Part shown: positions 8,360 to 17,618 of the stretch, in pieces
How positions within the stretch are numbered: the first letter of the stretch is position 1
How the letters are laid out: every line of letters starts with the position of its first letter
Origin: Pseudomonas sp. GOM7
Lineage (GTDB): Bacteria; Pseudomonadota; Gammaproteobacteria; Pseudomonadales; Pseudomonadaceae
Assembly: GCF_026723825.1 (NCBI RefSeq)
Contig: NZ_CP113519.1
Span: forward strand, 4,340,001-4,404,000
Reading direction: 5' to 3'
Length of the DNA stretch: 64,000 nucleotides
The notes under the pieces: model-generated
Told to the model about the DNA's origin: nothing
The model's input: the letters and a program-made list of their open reading frames with translations, nothing else
The model's database searches: none
Made by a program: the position numbers and the translations under genes

Positions 8360-8391
8360 CTTGAAGCTTGTCGCTTGCAGCTTGTGGCTTA
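8360..8391. repeat. Heptamer array, right end of the four-helix-bundle insert
   Basis: Read on the minus strand: ACAAGCT, GCAAGCG, ACAAGCT, TCAAGTG, directly after the TAA stop of cysD. Together with 7956-7987 it forms inverted ends of an insert of about 435 bp. Confidence 0.75.
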
Positions 8392-9306
8392 GAAGTATCC
8401 CTGACGTTTCTTTTCTTCCATCGACCCGGCAGCGTCGTGATCGATCACGCGGCCCTGGCGCTCGGAAGTACGGGTCAGAAGCATTTCCTGGATGATCTCC
8501 GGCAGGGTGGTAGCGGTGGACTCCACCGCGCCGGTCAGCGGGTAGCAGCCGAGGGTGCGGAAACGCACCATCTTCTTGGTGATGCTGGCCTTCTGCTCGG
8601 GCGTCAGATGTTCGAGAATGCGCTCGTCATCAATCATGATCAGCGCGCCATTCATCTCGATCACTTCGCGCTCGGCGGCGAAATACAGCGGCACGATGGG
8701 GATCTGCTCCAGATAGATGTACTGCCAGATGTCCAGCTCGGTCCAGTTCGACAGCGGGAAGACGCGGATCGACTCGCCCTTCTTCACCTTGCCGTTGTAC
8801 ACGTTCCACAACTCGGGGCGCTGGTTCTTCGGATCCCAGCGATGCTTGCTGTCGCGGAAGGAATACACCCGCTCCTTGGCCCGCGACTTCTCCTCGTCGC
8901 GGCGCGCACCACCGAAGGCGGCGTCGAAGCCATACTTGTCCAGCGCCTGCTTGAGGCCCTCGGTCTTCATCACGTCGGTGTGCTTGGCACTGCCGTAGGT
9001 GAAGGGGTTCATGTCCTGCGCCACACCATCGGGGTTGATGTGGGTGAGCAGATCCAGACCGTATTCACTGACCATCTTCTCGCGGAAGCGGTACATATCC
9101 TGGAATTTCCAGCGGGTGTCGACGTGCAGCACCGGGAACGGCAGCTTGCCGGGGAAGAAGGCCTTGCGGGCCAGGTGCAGCATCACGGCGGAATCCTTGC
9201 CGATGGAATAGAGCATCACCGGGTTGTCGAATTCGGCGGCCACTTCACGAATGATGTGGATGCTTTCCGCCTCTAGCTGCTTGAGATGGGTCAGTTTGTC
9301 GAGCAT
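8389..9306 (-). CDS. cysD: Sulfate adenylyltransferase subunit 2
   Basis: A 305-residue ATP-sulfurylase catalytic subunit that makes APS from sulfate and ATP, with CysN hydrolysing GTP. The PP-loop motif is SIGKDS near residues 34-39, and FGGARRDEEKSRAKER and the C-terminal RQGRVIDHD are conserved in CysD. Length is normal. It is first in the operon and is followed by the four-helix-bundle insert and cysNC. The TAA stop runs directly into a heptamer array. Confidence 0.96.
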   Translation of the reverse strand: MLDKLTHLKQLEAESIHIIREVAAEFDNPVMLYSIGKDSAVMLHLARKAFFPGKLPFPVLHVDTRWKFQDMYRFREKMVSEYGLDLLTHINPDGVAQDMNPFTYGSAKHTDVMKTEGLKQALDKYGFDAAFGGARRDEEKSRAKERVYSFRDSKHRWDPKNQRPELWNVYNGKVKKGESIRVFPLSNWTELDIWQYIYLEQIPIVPLYFAAEREVIEMNGALIMIDDERILEHLTPEQKASITKKMVRFRTLGCYPLTGAVESTATTLPEIIQEMLLTRTSERQGRVIDHDAAGSMEEKKRQGYF

Positions 9307-9374
9307 GGCTACTCACGGTTTGCTGTTATGGGCCGGCGGGCCGTGGACGAGCGGGCACTCTAACACAGCGTCTG

Positions 9375-9402
9375 CTTATAGCCAGGACGCTGGTTAGACC
9401 AA
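9375..9402 (-). promoter_or_regulatory. Possible sigma-70 promoter of cysD
   Basis: On the minus strand TTGGTC is followed after 16 nt by TATAAG, about 70 bp upstream of the cysD start. Regulation by CysB is expected from the pathway, but I cannot define a CysB site. Confidence 0.4.
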
Positions 9403-9437
9403 AAGGTTCTAGTGTTATATCGGGAGGAAAGCCCGGT

Positions 9438-10196
9438 TCACACCGGGTTCGGACAATCGACGAACAGGTGCTCGAGGGCGAAACGTCGCGCCAGGTAGTC
9501 ACCCAGCGCCTGTACCCCGTAACGCTCGGTGGCGTGATGGCCGGCGGCGATGAAGCTCACGCCATTCTCGCGGGCGCTGTGGAAGGTCTGCTCGGAAGCT
9601 TCGCCGGTGAGGTACAGGTCGACACCCGCGGCAATCGCCTGGTCGATATAGCCCTGACCGCCGCCGGTGCACCAGCCGACCCGACGGATCGGCCCGTCGC
9701 CCTCGACCAACAGCGGCTCACGACCCAGTACCTGCTGCACGTGACGGGCGAAGTCGGCGGCACTGAGCGGCTCCTCCAACGAACCGACCAGGCCGACGGT
9801 ACGCGGATTGTCCGGCTCCAGCGGGCCCTCGACGACGATGCCGAGCTGGCGCGCCAACTGCACGTTGTTACCCACCTCGGGGTGCACGTCCAGCGGCAGG
9901 TGATAGGCCAGCAGGCTGATGTCATGGGCCAGCAACGCCTTGAGGCGTCGCTGCTTCATGCCGGTGACGCAGGGGTTCTCACCCTTCCAGAAATAGCCAT
10001 GGTGCACCAGCAATACATCGGCCTCAGCCTCGATGGCCGCTTCGATCAGCGCCTGGCTGGCGGTCACCCCGCTGACGATGCGCAGCACCTGGGGCCGCCC
10101 CTCGACCTGCAGGCCATTGGGGCAGTAATCACTGATACGCGATGAATTGAGCAAACGGTCAGCTTCGCCAACCAGGGTAGACAAGGCAATGGCCAT
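9438..10196 (-). CDS. Nif3-like dinuclear metal-centre protein (YbgI family)
   Basis: A 252-residue member of the Nif3/YbgI family, which forms toroidal hexamers with a two-metal site; the physiological role is unsettled. Metal-ligand motifs are visible: VHHGYFWKG near the N-terminal third, AYHLPLDVHPEVGNN and a C-terminal AGHHATERYGVQ. Start taken at MAIALSTLVGEAD because GAGAGGAAT precedes that ATG; the frame extends 18 codons further without homology. It is divergent from algW. Confidence 0.92.
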   Translation of the reverse strand: MAIALSTLVGEADRLLNSSRISDYCPNGLQVEGRPQVLRIVSGVTASQALIEAAIEAEADVLLVHHGYFWKGENPCVTGMKQRRLKALLAHDISLLAYHLPLDVHPEVGNNVQLARQLGIVVEGPLEPDNPRTVGLVGSLEEPLSAADFARHVQQVLGREPLLVEGDGPIRRVGWCTGGGQGYIDQAIAAGVDLYLTGEASEQTFHSARENGVSFIAAGHHATERYGVQALGDYLARRFALEHLFVDCPNPV

Positions 10197-10250
10197 TAAG
10201 ATTCCTCTCAAGCTATTGCGAGGCCGCTGCCTTATTGCGGCGTACCTCAC

Positions 10251-10256
10251 TATAAT
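10251..10256 (+). promoter_or_regulatory. TATAAT -10 element, likely algW promoter
   Basis: A consensus TATAAT lies 52 bp upstream of the algW ATG in the divergent region with the Nif3-like gene. A good -35 at 17 bp spacing is not obvious, so the assignment is tentative. Confidence 0.35.
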
Positions 10257-10307
10257 GCGCCACCTTAAGGGGCGCCTCTAACCCCCGCAACCCTCAGGAT
10301 TGTCTCG

Positions 10308-11450
<1,143 letters not shown>

Positions 11451-11489
11451 CTCAACGCGACCTGACCTCAGTCAAGGTCGCTTGCAGCA

Positions 11490-11512
11490 CAAATGAAACG
11501 TTATTACATTTG
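11490..11512. promoter_or_regulatory. Zur-box-like palindrome upstream of the DUF4198 gene
   Basis: A 23-bp site starting CAAATG and ending CATTTG. The right half TATTACATTT differs by one base from the gammaproteobacterial Zur half-site TATAACATTT; the left half matches only at its outer AAATG. It ends 57 bp before the start codon. Zur control is inference. Confidence 0.4.
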
Positions 11513-11569
11513 CATTCCTGCATCAGCCCGACCAGGAACTGATGCCCCGCCCCTATCTGGAGATTGTTC

Positions 11570-12289
11570 ATGCGTCTGAGTACCTGCCTGCTGCTCACCG
11601 GCCTGTTCGCCTGCGGTAACGTCCTGGCCCACGGTCTGTGGACGGAACAGCGGCGCGGCAATATCGAAACGGTTTACGGGCATGGTGAAGAAGACAATGC
11701 CTTCGACGCCACGAAGATCAGTGGCGCCTGGGCCTATGACAGAAACGGCAAGATGATTCCGGTGACGGTCGAGCGCCTGGCCGACCACGCCCGCCTGCAA
11801 CCGCTCAAGCCACCGGCGATCATGGCCGTGGCACTGGATAATGGTGCCTGGTCGAAGACCCCGGATGGCCAGTGGATCAACCAGGGGCGCAGCCAGGTGC
11901 CGAACTCCACGCAGTCGCTGCACACCTACAAGTACAGCCTGGCGATCTACAGCGAAGGCGCCAGGCTGCCGGAATTGAAACAACTGAAAATGGTGATCGT
12001 GCCGGAAGTCGATCCCCTGCAGGTTGGCCCGGGCAAACCGCTGCCGGTGCGCGTGCTGGTGGACGGCAAGCCCATGGCCGGTATCAAGCTGGTGGGCGAT
12101 TACCGGGGGGCGCCGGACGAGATCAGCGCCACCACCGATGCCGAAGGCCGCGCCAAGGTGCTGGTACGCAATCAGGGCCTCAACATCATCGCCGCCGAGG
12201 TCGAGCTGCCGGTCAAGGATGACGCCGATATCGAAACCCGCGGTCTGTTCGCCTCCCTGACCTTCGTCGGCCAGGGTCATCATCACTGA
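11570..12289 (+). CDS. DUF4198-type periplasmic protein, possibly metal related
   Basis: A 239-residue exported protein. MRLSTCLLLTGLFACGNVLAHG is a signal peptide with likely cleavage after VLA; the mature protein starts HGLWTEQ, and an N-terminal HGLW/HDFW is typical of DUF4198. The body is probably two beta-sandwich domains (the second around GPGKPLPVRVLVDGKPMAGIKL), and the C-terminus GQGHHH is histidine rich. DUF4198 proteins are often linked to nickel, cobalt or zinc uptake. TCTGGAGA precedes the ATG. I recall no counterpart between algW and hisC in PAO1. The Zur-like site upstream supports a zinc connection, but function is unproven. Confidence 0.8.
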   Translation: MRLSTCLLLTGLFACGNVLAHGLWTEQRRGNIETVYGHGEEDNAFDATKISGAWAYDRNGKMIPVTVERLADHARLQPLKPPAIMAVALDNGAWSKTPDGQWINQGRSQVPNSTQSLHTYKYSLAIYSEGARLPELKQLKMVIVPEVDPLQVGPGKPLPVRVLVDGKPMAGIKLVGDYRGAPDEISATTDAEGRAKVLVRNQGLNIIAAEVELPVKDDADIETRGLFASLTFVGQGHHH

Positions 12290-12294
12290 TAGAG

Positions 12295-12328
12295 CGCTGC
12301 AGGAGCGACTTCGCGCGCTCCTGCAGCG
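12295..12328. terminator. Bidirectional hairpin between DUF4198 gene and hisC
   Basis: Perfect 13-bp arms CGCTGCAGGAGCG / CGCTCCTGCAGCG with an 8-nt loop, between convergent genes. There is no T-tract, so it may be a repeat element acting as a terminator. Confidence 0.55.
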
Positions 12329-12333
12329 AGCCG

Positions 12334-13386
12334 TTACAGGCCCTGCAATGCGTCCAGCAGGGCCTGGTTCTGCTCCGGCGTACCGATGGTGATGCGCAGG
12401 AACTGAGCGATGCGCTCCTGCTTGAAGTGACGCACGATCACCCCTTGCTCGCGCAGGCCGGCCGCCAGGGTGGCGGCATCCTTGCCCGGGTGGCGGGCGA
12501 AGACGAAGTTGGCCGCCGACGGCAACACCTCGAAGCCCAACCCTTGCAGGCCAGCTACCACCGCTGTGCGGCTGTCGATCACCTGCTGGCAGGTATTCTC
12601 GAAGTAGGCGCGATCCTTGAACGCCGCCGCCGCACCGGCAATGGCGATGCGATCGAGCGGGTAGGAGTTGAAGCTGTTCTTGATCCGCTCCAGCGCTTCG
12701 ATCAGATCCGGGTGACCGACCGCGATACCGACGCGCAGGCCAGCCAGCGAACGCGACTTGGACAGAGTCTGGGTGACCAGCAGGTTGGGGTACTTGTCGA
12801 CCAGGGCGATCGCCGTCTGGCCGCCGAAGTCGATATAGGCCTCGTCCACCAACACCACGGAATCCGGGTTTGTTTGCAGCAGGCGCTCGATGGCGTCGAG
12901 CTGCAGCAGACAGCCGGTCGGCGCATTGGGGTTGGGGAAGATGATGCCGCCATTGGGCCGGGCATAGTCGTCGACGCGAATCTGGAACTGCTCGTCCAGC
13001 GCCACCTGCTGGTATTCGATGCCATACAGGCCGCAATACACCGGATAGAAGCTGTAGCTGATATCCGGGAACAGCAAGGGGGCATCATGCTGGAACAGGC
13101 CGTGGAAAGCATGTGCCAGTACTTCGTCGGAGCCGTTGCCGACGAATACCTGCGCCGGCTGGATGCCGTAATACTCGGCCACCGCCTGCTTCAGCCGATC
13201 ACCGTTGGGATCGGGGTACAGGCGCAGGTTGTCGTTGACCTCGGCCTGCATGGCTTCGATGGCCTTCGGCGACGGGCCGTAGGGGTTCTCGTTGGTGTTG
13301 AGCTTGACCAGCTTGCTCAGCTTGGGTTGCTCGCCTGGCACATAGGGCACCAGGTCTTTGACGAAGGGGCTCCAGAATTTGCTCAT
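12334..13386 (-). CDS. hisC: Histidinol-phosphate aminotransferase
   Basis: A 350-residue PLP-dependent class I/II aminotransferase of histidine biosynthesis, converting imidazole-acetol phosphate to histidinol phosphate with glutamate. Signatures: LNTNENPYGPSP near the N-terminus, NPNAPTG, DEAYIDF, and the PLP lysine in TLSKSRSLAGLRVG. Length is usual. It is third in the run hisG-hisD-hisC on this strand, separated from hisD by an R2 repeat. GAGGAGAGAAGGGC precedes the ATG. Confidence 0.95.
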   Translation of the reverse strand: MSKFWSPFVKDLVPYVPGEQPKLSKLVKLNTNENPYGPSPKAIEAMQAEVNDNLRLYPDPNGDRLKQAVAEYYGIQPAQVFVGNGSDEVLAHAFHGLFQHDAPLLFPDISYSFYPVYCGLYGIEYQQVALDEQFQIRVDDYARPNGGIIFPNPNAPTGCLLQLDAIERLLQTNPDSVVLVDEAYIDFGGQTAIALVDKYPNLLVTQTLSKSRSLAGLRVGIAVGHPDLIEALERIKNSFNSYPLDRIAIAGAAAAFKDRAYFENTCQQVIDSRTAVVAGLQGLGFEVLPSAANFVFARHPGKDAATLAAGLREQGVIVRHFKQERIAQFLRITIGTPEQNQALLDALQGL

Positions 13387-13460
13387 CTGCCCTTCTCTCC
13401 TCGAAATGCGTTACATGGGCGATGGATATCGCTTCGTTCAACCTGCGAAGCGGGATCCCG

Positions 13461-13514
13461 TATGGTGCGCCGTGCGCACCAAAACATTCACAAGGTGCGC
13501 ACGGCGCACCCTAC
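13461..13514. repeat. R2 palindromic repeat pair between hisD and hisC
   Basis: Arms around GGTGCGCCGTGCGCACC and GGTGCGCACGGCGCACC. Its outer end lies 2 nt from the hisD stop codon. Confidence 0.8.
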
Positions 13515-13516
13515 CC

Positions 13517-14827
13517 TCAGGGTTTGATGCGGTATTCGGCGCTACGGGCGTGCGCGGTCAGCGACTCGCCACGAGCCAGCACCGAGGCGCTCTTGCCCAG
13601 CTCCGACGCGCCATCCGGCGAGCAGAAGATGATCGACGAGCGCTTCTGGAAGTCGTACACCCCCAGCGGCGAGGAAAAGCGCGCAGTGCCAGAAGTGGGC
13701 AGCACATGGTTCGGCCCGGCCACGTAATCACCCAGTGCTTCTGCGGTGTAACGGCCCATGAAGATGGCGCCGGCATGGCGAATCTCGGGCAGCCAGGCCT
13801 CCGGATCAGCCACCGACAGTTCCAGGTGCTCGGGGGCGATGCGGTTGGCCACCTCGATGGCCTGGGCCATGTCGGCCACCTGGATCAGCGCGCCACGCCC
13901 CTCCAGCGAGGTGCGGATGATCTCGGCACGCTCCATGCTCGGCAACAGCTTGGCGATGCTTGCAGCCACGCGATCGAGGAAGGCGGCATCCGGGCTGACC
14001 AGAATCGACTGGGCGTCTTCGTCGTGCTCGGCCTGGGAGAACAGATCCATGGCGATCCAGTCCGGGTCGGTCTGGCCGTCGCAGACCACGAGAATCTCTG
14101 ACGGGCCGGCAATCATGTCGATGCCCACCTTGCCGAACACATGGCGCTTGGCGGTGGCGACGTAGATATTGCCGGGCCCTACGATTTTATCGACCGGCGG
14201 CACGCTCTCGGTGCCATAGGCCAGCGCGGCCACGGCCTGAGCGCCACCGATGGTGAACACACGGTCGACGCCGGCAATGGCGGCGGCAGCCAGGACGATC
14301 TCGTTGATCTCGCCGCGCGGGGTCGGCACCACCATCACCACCTCGGGGACCCCGGCGACCTTAGCCGGGATGGCGTTCATCAACACCGAGGACGGATAGG
14401 ACGCCTTGCCGCCCGGCACGTACAGGCCGGCGCGATCCAGCGGGGTGACCTTCTGGCCCAGTACGGTGCCATCGGCCTCGGTGTAGCGCCAGGAATCCTG
14501 TTTCTGCTTCTCGTGGTAGCTGCGCACGCGCTCGGCGGCGACTTCCAGCGCCTCGCGCTGAGCCGGGCTGATACGGGTCAGGGCCAACTCCAGGCGCTCG
14601 CGCGGCAGGATCAGGTCGGCCATGGAGGCGACCTCCAGGCCATCGAAACGCTGGGTGTATTCCACCAGGGCAGCATCGCCACGCTGGCGCACGGCCTGGA
14701 TGATTTCCAGTACGCGCTGGTTGACGCCATCGTCGGACACACTCTCCCAGCTCAGCAGATGATCCAGGTGTCGGGCGAAATCCTGGTCAGCGGCGTTGAG
14801 TCGGCGAACAGCAATGGGAGCGGTCAT
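13517..14827 (-). CDS. hisD: Histidinol dehydrogenase
   Basis: A 436-residue zinc and NAD-dependent enzyme that oxidises histidinol to histidine. Family motifs include YVPGGKASYPSSVLMNAIPAKVAG, IVGPGNIYVATAKR, MIAGPSEILV and the zinc-ligand region SQAEHDEDAQS. The frame extends far upstream to 15313, but that extension is the wrong frame of hisG; homology starts at MTAPIAVRRL (14827). It lies downstream of hisG with a 125-bp gap in which I see no clear signal. Confidence 0.95.
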   Translation of the reverse strand: MTAPIAVRRLNAADQDFARHLDHLLSWESVSDDGVNQRVLEIIQAVRQRGDAALVEYTQRFDGLEVASMADLILPRERLELALTRISPAQREALEVAAERVRSYHEKQKQDSWRYTEADGTVLGQKVTPLDRAGLYVPGGKASYPSSVLMNAIPAKVAGVPEVVMVVPTPRGEINEIVLAAAAIAGVDRVFTIGGAQAVAALAYGTESVPPVDKIVGPGNIYVATAKRHVFGKVGIDMIAGPSEILVVCDGQTDPDWIAMDLFSQAEHDEDAQSILVSPDAAFLDRVAASIAKLLPSMERAEIIRTSLEGRGALIQVADMAQAIEVANRIAPEHLELSVADPEAWLPEIRHAGAIFMGRYTAEALGDYVAGPNHVLPTSGTARFSSPLGVYDFQKRSSIIFCSPDGASELGKSASVLARGESLTAHARSAEYRIKP

Positions 14828-14952
14828 AGCGAAAGCCTCATTAAATGGCGGTTTCTCGGGCGCCCGTAATGTAGCAAGCCCACCGTGCGGGCACCCAAGA
14901 AAAATGGCTATGACACGGATAGGCTGCCGCGACCAGAGGTCGCGGGAAGGAG

Positions 14953-15588
14953 TCAGCCTTGGTGTCGCGCCTCGATGGCGCCACGCAGGGTTTCGATCAG
15001 GGCCTGGATGCGCGCGTGCTGCATCTTCATCGAGGCCTTGTTGACGATCAGCCGCGAACTGATGGTAGCGATCAGCTCTTGCGGCTCCAGACCGTTGGCA
15101 CGCAGGGTGTTGCCGGTGTCGACCACGTCGATGATCTTGTCGGCCAGCCCCACCAGCGGCGCCAGCTCCATCGAGCCGTACAGCTTGATGATGTCGACCT
15201 GACGGCCCTGCTCGGCGTAGTAACGCTTGGCCACGTTGACGAACTTGGTGGCCACGCGCAGGCGCCCCTTGGGCTCCGGCGCCCCCACCTTGCCGGCGGT
15301 CATCAGCTTGCACTGGGCGATCTGCAGATCCAGCGGCTCGTAGAGGCCCTGACCGCCGTATTCCATCAGCACGTCCTTGCCCGCCACGCCGAGGTCGGCA
15401 GCACCGTGCTCGACGTAGGTGGGTACGTCGGTAGCCCGCACGATCAGCAGGCGCACGTCATCCTGGGTGGTGGGGATGATCAGCTTGCGGCTCTTGTCCG
15501 GGTTCTCGGTCGGCTCGATACCGGCCGCCGCCAGCAACGGCAGGGTGTCGTCAAGAATGCGGCCTTTGGACAGGGCAATGGTCAGCAT
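14953..15588 (-). CDS. hisG: ATP phosphoribosyltransferase, short form
   Basis: A 211-residue HisG of the short type, which lacks the C-terminal regulatory domain and normally works with HisZ, not encoded in this window. It catalyses the first step of histidine biosynthesis. Motifs: LSKGRILDDTLPLL, GAADLGVAGKDVL and DIVDTGNTLRANGL-like DVVDTGNTLRANGL. The ATG at 15588 is chosen because AAGGAAACC precedes it and the length then matches the family. It lies between murA and hisD, a common Pseudomonas arrangement. Confidence 0.95.
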   Translation of the reverse strand: MLTIALSKGRILDDTLPLLAAAGIEPTENPDKSRKLIIPTTQDDVRLLIVRATDVPTYVEHGAADLGVAGKDVLMEYGGQGLYEPLDLQIAQCKLMTAGKVGAPEPKGRLRVATKFVNVAKRYYAEQGRQVDIIKLYGSMELAPLVGLADKIIDVVDTGNTLRANGLEPQELIATISSRLIVNKASMKMQHARIQALIETLRGAIEARHQG

Positions 15589-15656
15589 GGAACGGTTTCC
15601 TTGAGCGGAAGCGGCCACTCCAACGGGAGCGGCCCTACGACAACGGACGCAGGCAA

Positions 15657-16922
15657 TCAGCCCGGGACGCGACGAATTTTAGCGCCGAGTAGCTGCAGCT
15701 TCTCTTCGATGCACTCGTAGCCACGGTCGATGTGGTAGATGCGGTCGATCAGCGTGTCACCGTCAGCCACCAGCGCAGCCAGCACCAGGCTCGCCGAAGC
15801 GCGCAGGTCGGTGGCCATCACGGGCGCGCCCTTGAGTGCCTCGACACCGGTGACGACGGCGGTGTTGCCCTCGACCAGGATGTTGGCGCCCATGCGCAAC
15901 ATCTCGTAGACGTGCATGAAGCGGTTCTCGAACACCGTCTCGATGATGGTGCCGGTGCCTTCGGCAATGGCATTGAGGGCGATGAACTGCGCCTGCATAT
16001 CGGTGGGGAATGCCGGGTAAGGCGCGGTGCGCAGGTTGACCGCCTTGGGCCGCTTGCCCTTCATGTCCAGCTCGATCCAGTCGGCGCCGGTGGTGATCTC
16101 CGCGCCCGCTTCCTGCAGCTTGGCCAGCACGGCCTCCAGAGTCGACGGATCGGCGTCCTTGACCTTGACGCGACCACCAGTGACAGCGGCGGCGACCAGG
16201 TAGGTGCCGGTCTCGATACGGTCGGGCATGACGTCGAAGCGCGCACCATGCAGGCGCTCGACGCCATCGATGATGATGGTGTCGGTGCCGGCGCCCTGGA
16301 TCTTCGCGCCCATGGCGATCAGGCAGTTGGCCAGGTCGACCACCTCAGGCTCGCGCGCGGCGTTTTCCAGCACGCTGCGGCCCTTGGCCAGGGTCGCGGC
16401 CATCATGATGTTCTCGGTGCCGGTCACGCTGACCACATCGAAGAAGAAGTGCGCACCGCGCAGGCCACCTTCCGGCGCCTTGGCCTTGATGTAGCCGCCT
16501 TCCACGTCGATTTTCGCCCCCATGGCTTCGAGGCCACGGATGTGCAGGTCGACCGGGCGCGAACCGATGGCGCAACCGCCAGGCAGGGCCACTTCGGCCT
16601 CACCGAAACGGGCGACCATGGGGCCGAGCACCAGGATCGAGGCGCGCATGGTCTTGACCAGCTCATAAGGCGCGACCAGGGTCTTGATGGCGCGGGCGTC
16701 GACTTCCACCGCCAGCTTCTCGTCGATCACCGGCTCGATGCCCATGCGCCCGAACAGCTCGATCATGGTGGTGATGTCGTGCAGGTGCGGCAGGTTGCAG
16801 ATGGTGATGGGCTCGTCACCCAGCAGGGTAGCAGCCAGGATCGGCAGCGCGGAGTTCTTCGCACCGGAGATGCGAATCTCGCCATCGAGGCGCACGCCAC
16901 CGGTAATGATCAGTTTGTCCAT
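15657..16922 (-). CDS. murA: UDP-N-acetylglucosamine 1-carboxyvinyltransferase
   Basis: A 421-residue enzyme that transfers enolpyruvyl from PEP to UDP-GlcNAc, the first committed step of peptidoglycan synthesis and the fosfomycin target. The catalytic cysteine is Cys117 in LPGGCAIGSRPVDLHI, so no fosfomycin-resistant Cys-to-Asp change is present. Other conserved stretches are ISGAKNSALPIL and the substrate-binding PDRIETGTYL. It lies downstream of ibaG and upstream of hisG on the same strand. Confidence 0.96.
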   Translation of the reverse strand: MDKLIITGGVRLDGEIRISGAKNSALPILAATLLGDEPITICNLPHLHDITTMIELFGRMGIEPVIDEKLAVEVDARAIKTLVAPYELVKTMRASILVLGPMVARFGEAEVALPGGCAIGSRPVDLHIRGLEAMGAKIDVEGGYIKAKAPEGGLRGAHFFFDVVSVTGTENIMMAATLAKGRSVLENAAREPEVVDLANCLIAMGAKIQGAGTDTIIIDGVERLHGARFDVMPDRIETGTYLVAAAVTGGRVKVKDADPSTLEAVLAKLQEAGAEITTGADWIELDMKGKRPKAVNLRTAPYPAFPTDMQAQFIALNAIAEGTGTIIETVFENRFMHVYEMLRMGANILVEGNTAVVTGVEALKGAPVMATDLRASASLVLAALVADGDTLIDRIYHIDRGYECIEEKLQLLGAKIRRVPG

Positions 16923-16944
16923 AGGAGTCTCGTCGCCCGCAGGC

Positions 16945-17184
16945 TCAGGAACGCGCGGCCCAGTCGGCCCGGCTGAAGAATTTCATGGTCACGGCGTGGA
17001 TGCTGCCATCGGCGATCCAGGCGTTGAGATGGGCATAGATCTGCTGCTGACGCTTGACCGGGCTGAGAGCGGCCAGCTCGTCGCTGATCAGGTTGAGCTG
17101 GAAGTTGCAGCCTTCGCCTTCCACTTCCACCTGGGTATTCGGGAGTTTTTCCTCTAGGAGGCTTTTCACTTCTGCAGCCTGCAT
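16945..17184 (-). CDS. ibaG: BolA-family protein IbaG (YrbA)
   Basis: A 79-residue BolA-fold protein starting MQAAEVKSLLEEKLPNTQVEVEGEGCNFQL, with the conserved helix-turn segment SPVKRQQQIYAHLNAWIADGSIHAVTMKF. BolA proteins partner with monothiol glutaredoxins in iron-sulfur handling; IbaG in E. coli is linked to acid stress. It lies 22 bp upstream of murA, the usual placement, and is probably cotranscribed with it. Confidence 0.93.
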   Translation of the reverse strand: MQAAEVKSLLEEKLPNTQVEVEGEGCNFQLNLISDELAALSPVKRQQQIYAHLNAWIADGSIHAVTMKFFSRADWAARS

Positions 17185-17238
17185 GCTCGACCTCGTTTGA
17201 CGCAGTTGGGCCCTGGGCCCGCGGGTCGGCCATCATAC

Positions 17239-17268
17239 AAAAAAGCCCCTCGCCTGCGAAGCCCGCAT
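17239..17268 (-). terminator. Possible terminator between mlaB and ibaG
   Basis: On the minus strand a G/C-rich stretch able to form a short stem (GCTTCGC / GCGAGGGGC) is followed by TTTTTT. The stem is imperfect. Confidence 0.4.
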
Positions 17269-17309
17269 GATGCGCCAGCGACGGCAGGCCTGCCGACCCG
17301 TTCGCAGAT

Positions 17310-17618
17310 TCAGCCCTGCAGCGGCAGCAGCTCCAGCAAGCCGCTGACCTCGGCCACCTCGCGCATGTCTTCGGGCAGCTCGCTGATCACCAGCTCACGC
17401 CCGGCTTGCCGCGCATCGCGCATGAAGGCCAGCAACAGGGCCAAGCCAACGCTGTTGGACTTGCTCACCGCACTGCAGTCGAGCTGCAGCCGGGCAGCGC
17501 CACTGGCGAGGATCAGCCGGCCACCCTGCTCGCGCAAGGCAGGCCCACTGAGATGATCGATCACACCGCTGAGCACGAGCTGCCCAGGGGCACGCTCGAC
17601 GATCTCGGCCCGACTCAC
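17310..17618 (-). CDS. mlaB: MlaB, STAS-domain subunit of the Mla phospholipid transporter
   Basis: A 102-residue cytoplasmic STAS protein that binds MlaF and stabilises the MlaFEDB complex in the inner membrane. The core LQLDCSAVSKSNSVGLALLLAFMRDARQ is typical of the family. The start overlaps the mlaC stop by 4 nt (ATGA), indicating translational coupling. It is the last gene of mlaFEDCB. Confidence 0.9.
   Translation of the reverse strand: MSRAEIVERAPGQLVLSGVIDHLSGPALREQGGRLILASGAARLQLDCSAVSKSNSVGLALLLAFMRDARQAGRELVISELPEDMREVAEVSGLLELLPLQG

Noticed and set aside
15657..16922. Fosfomycin-resistant MurA
   Set aside because: Active-site Cys117 is intact.
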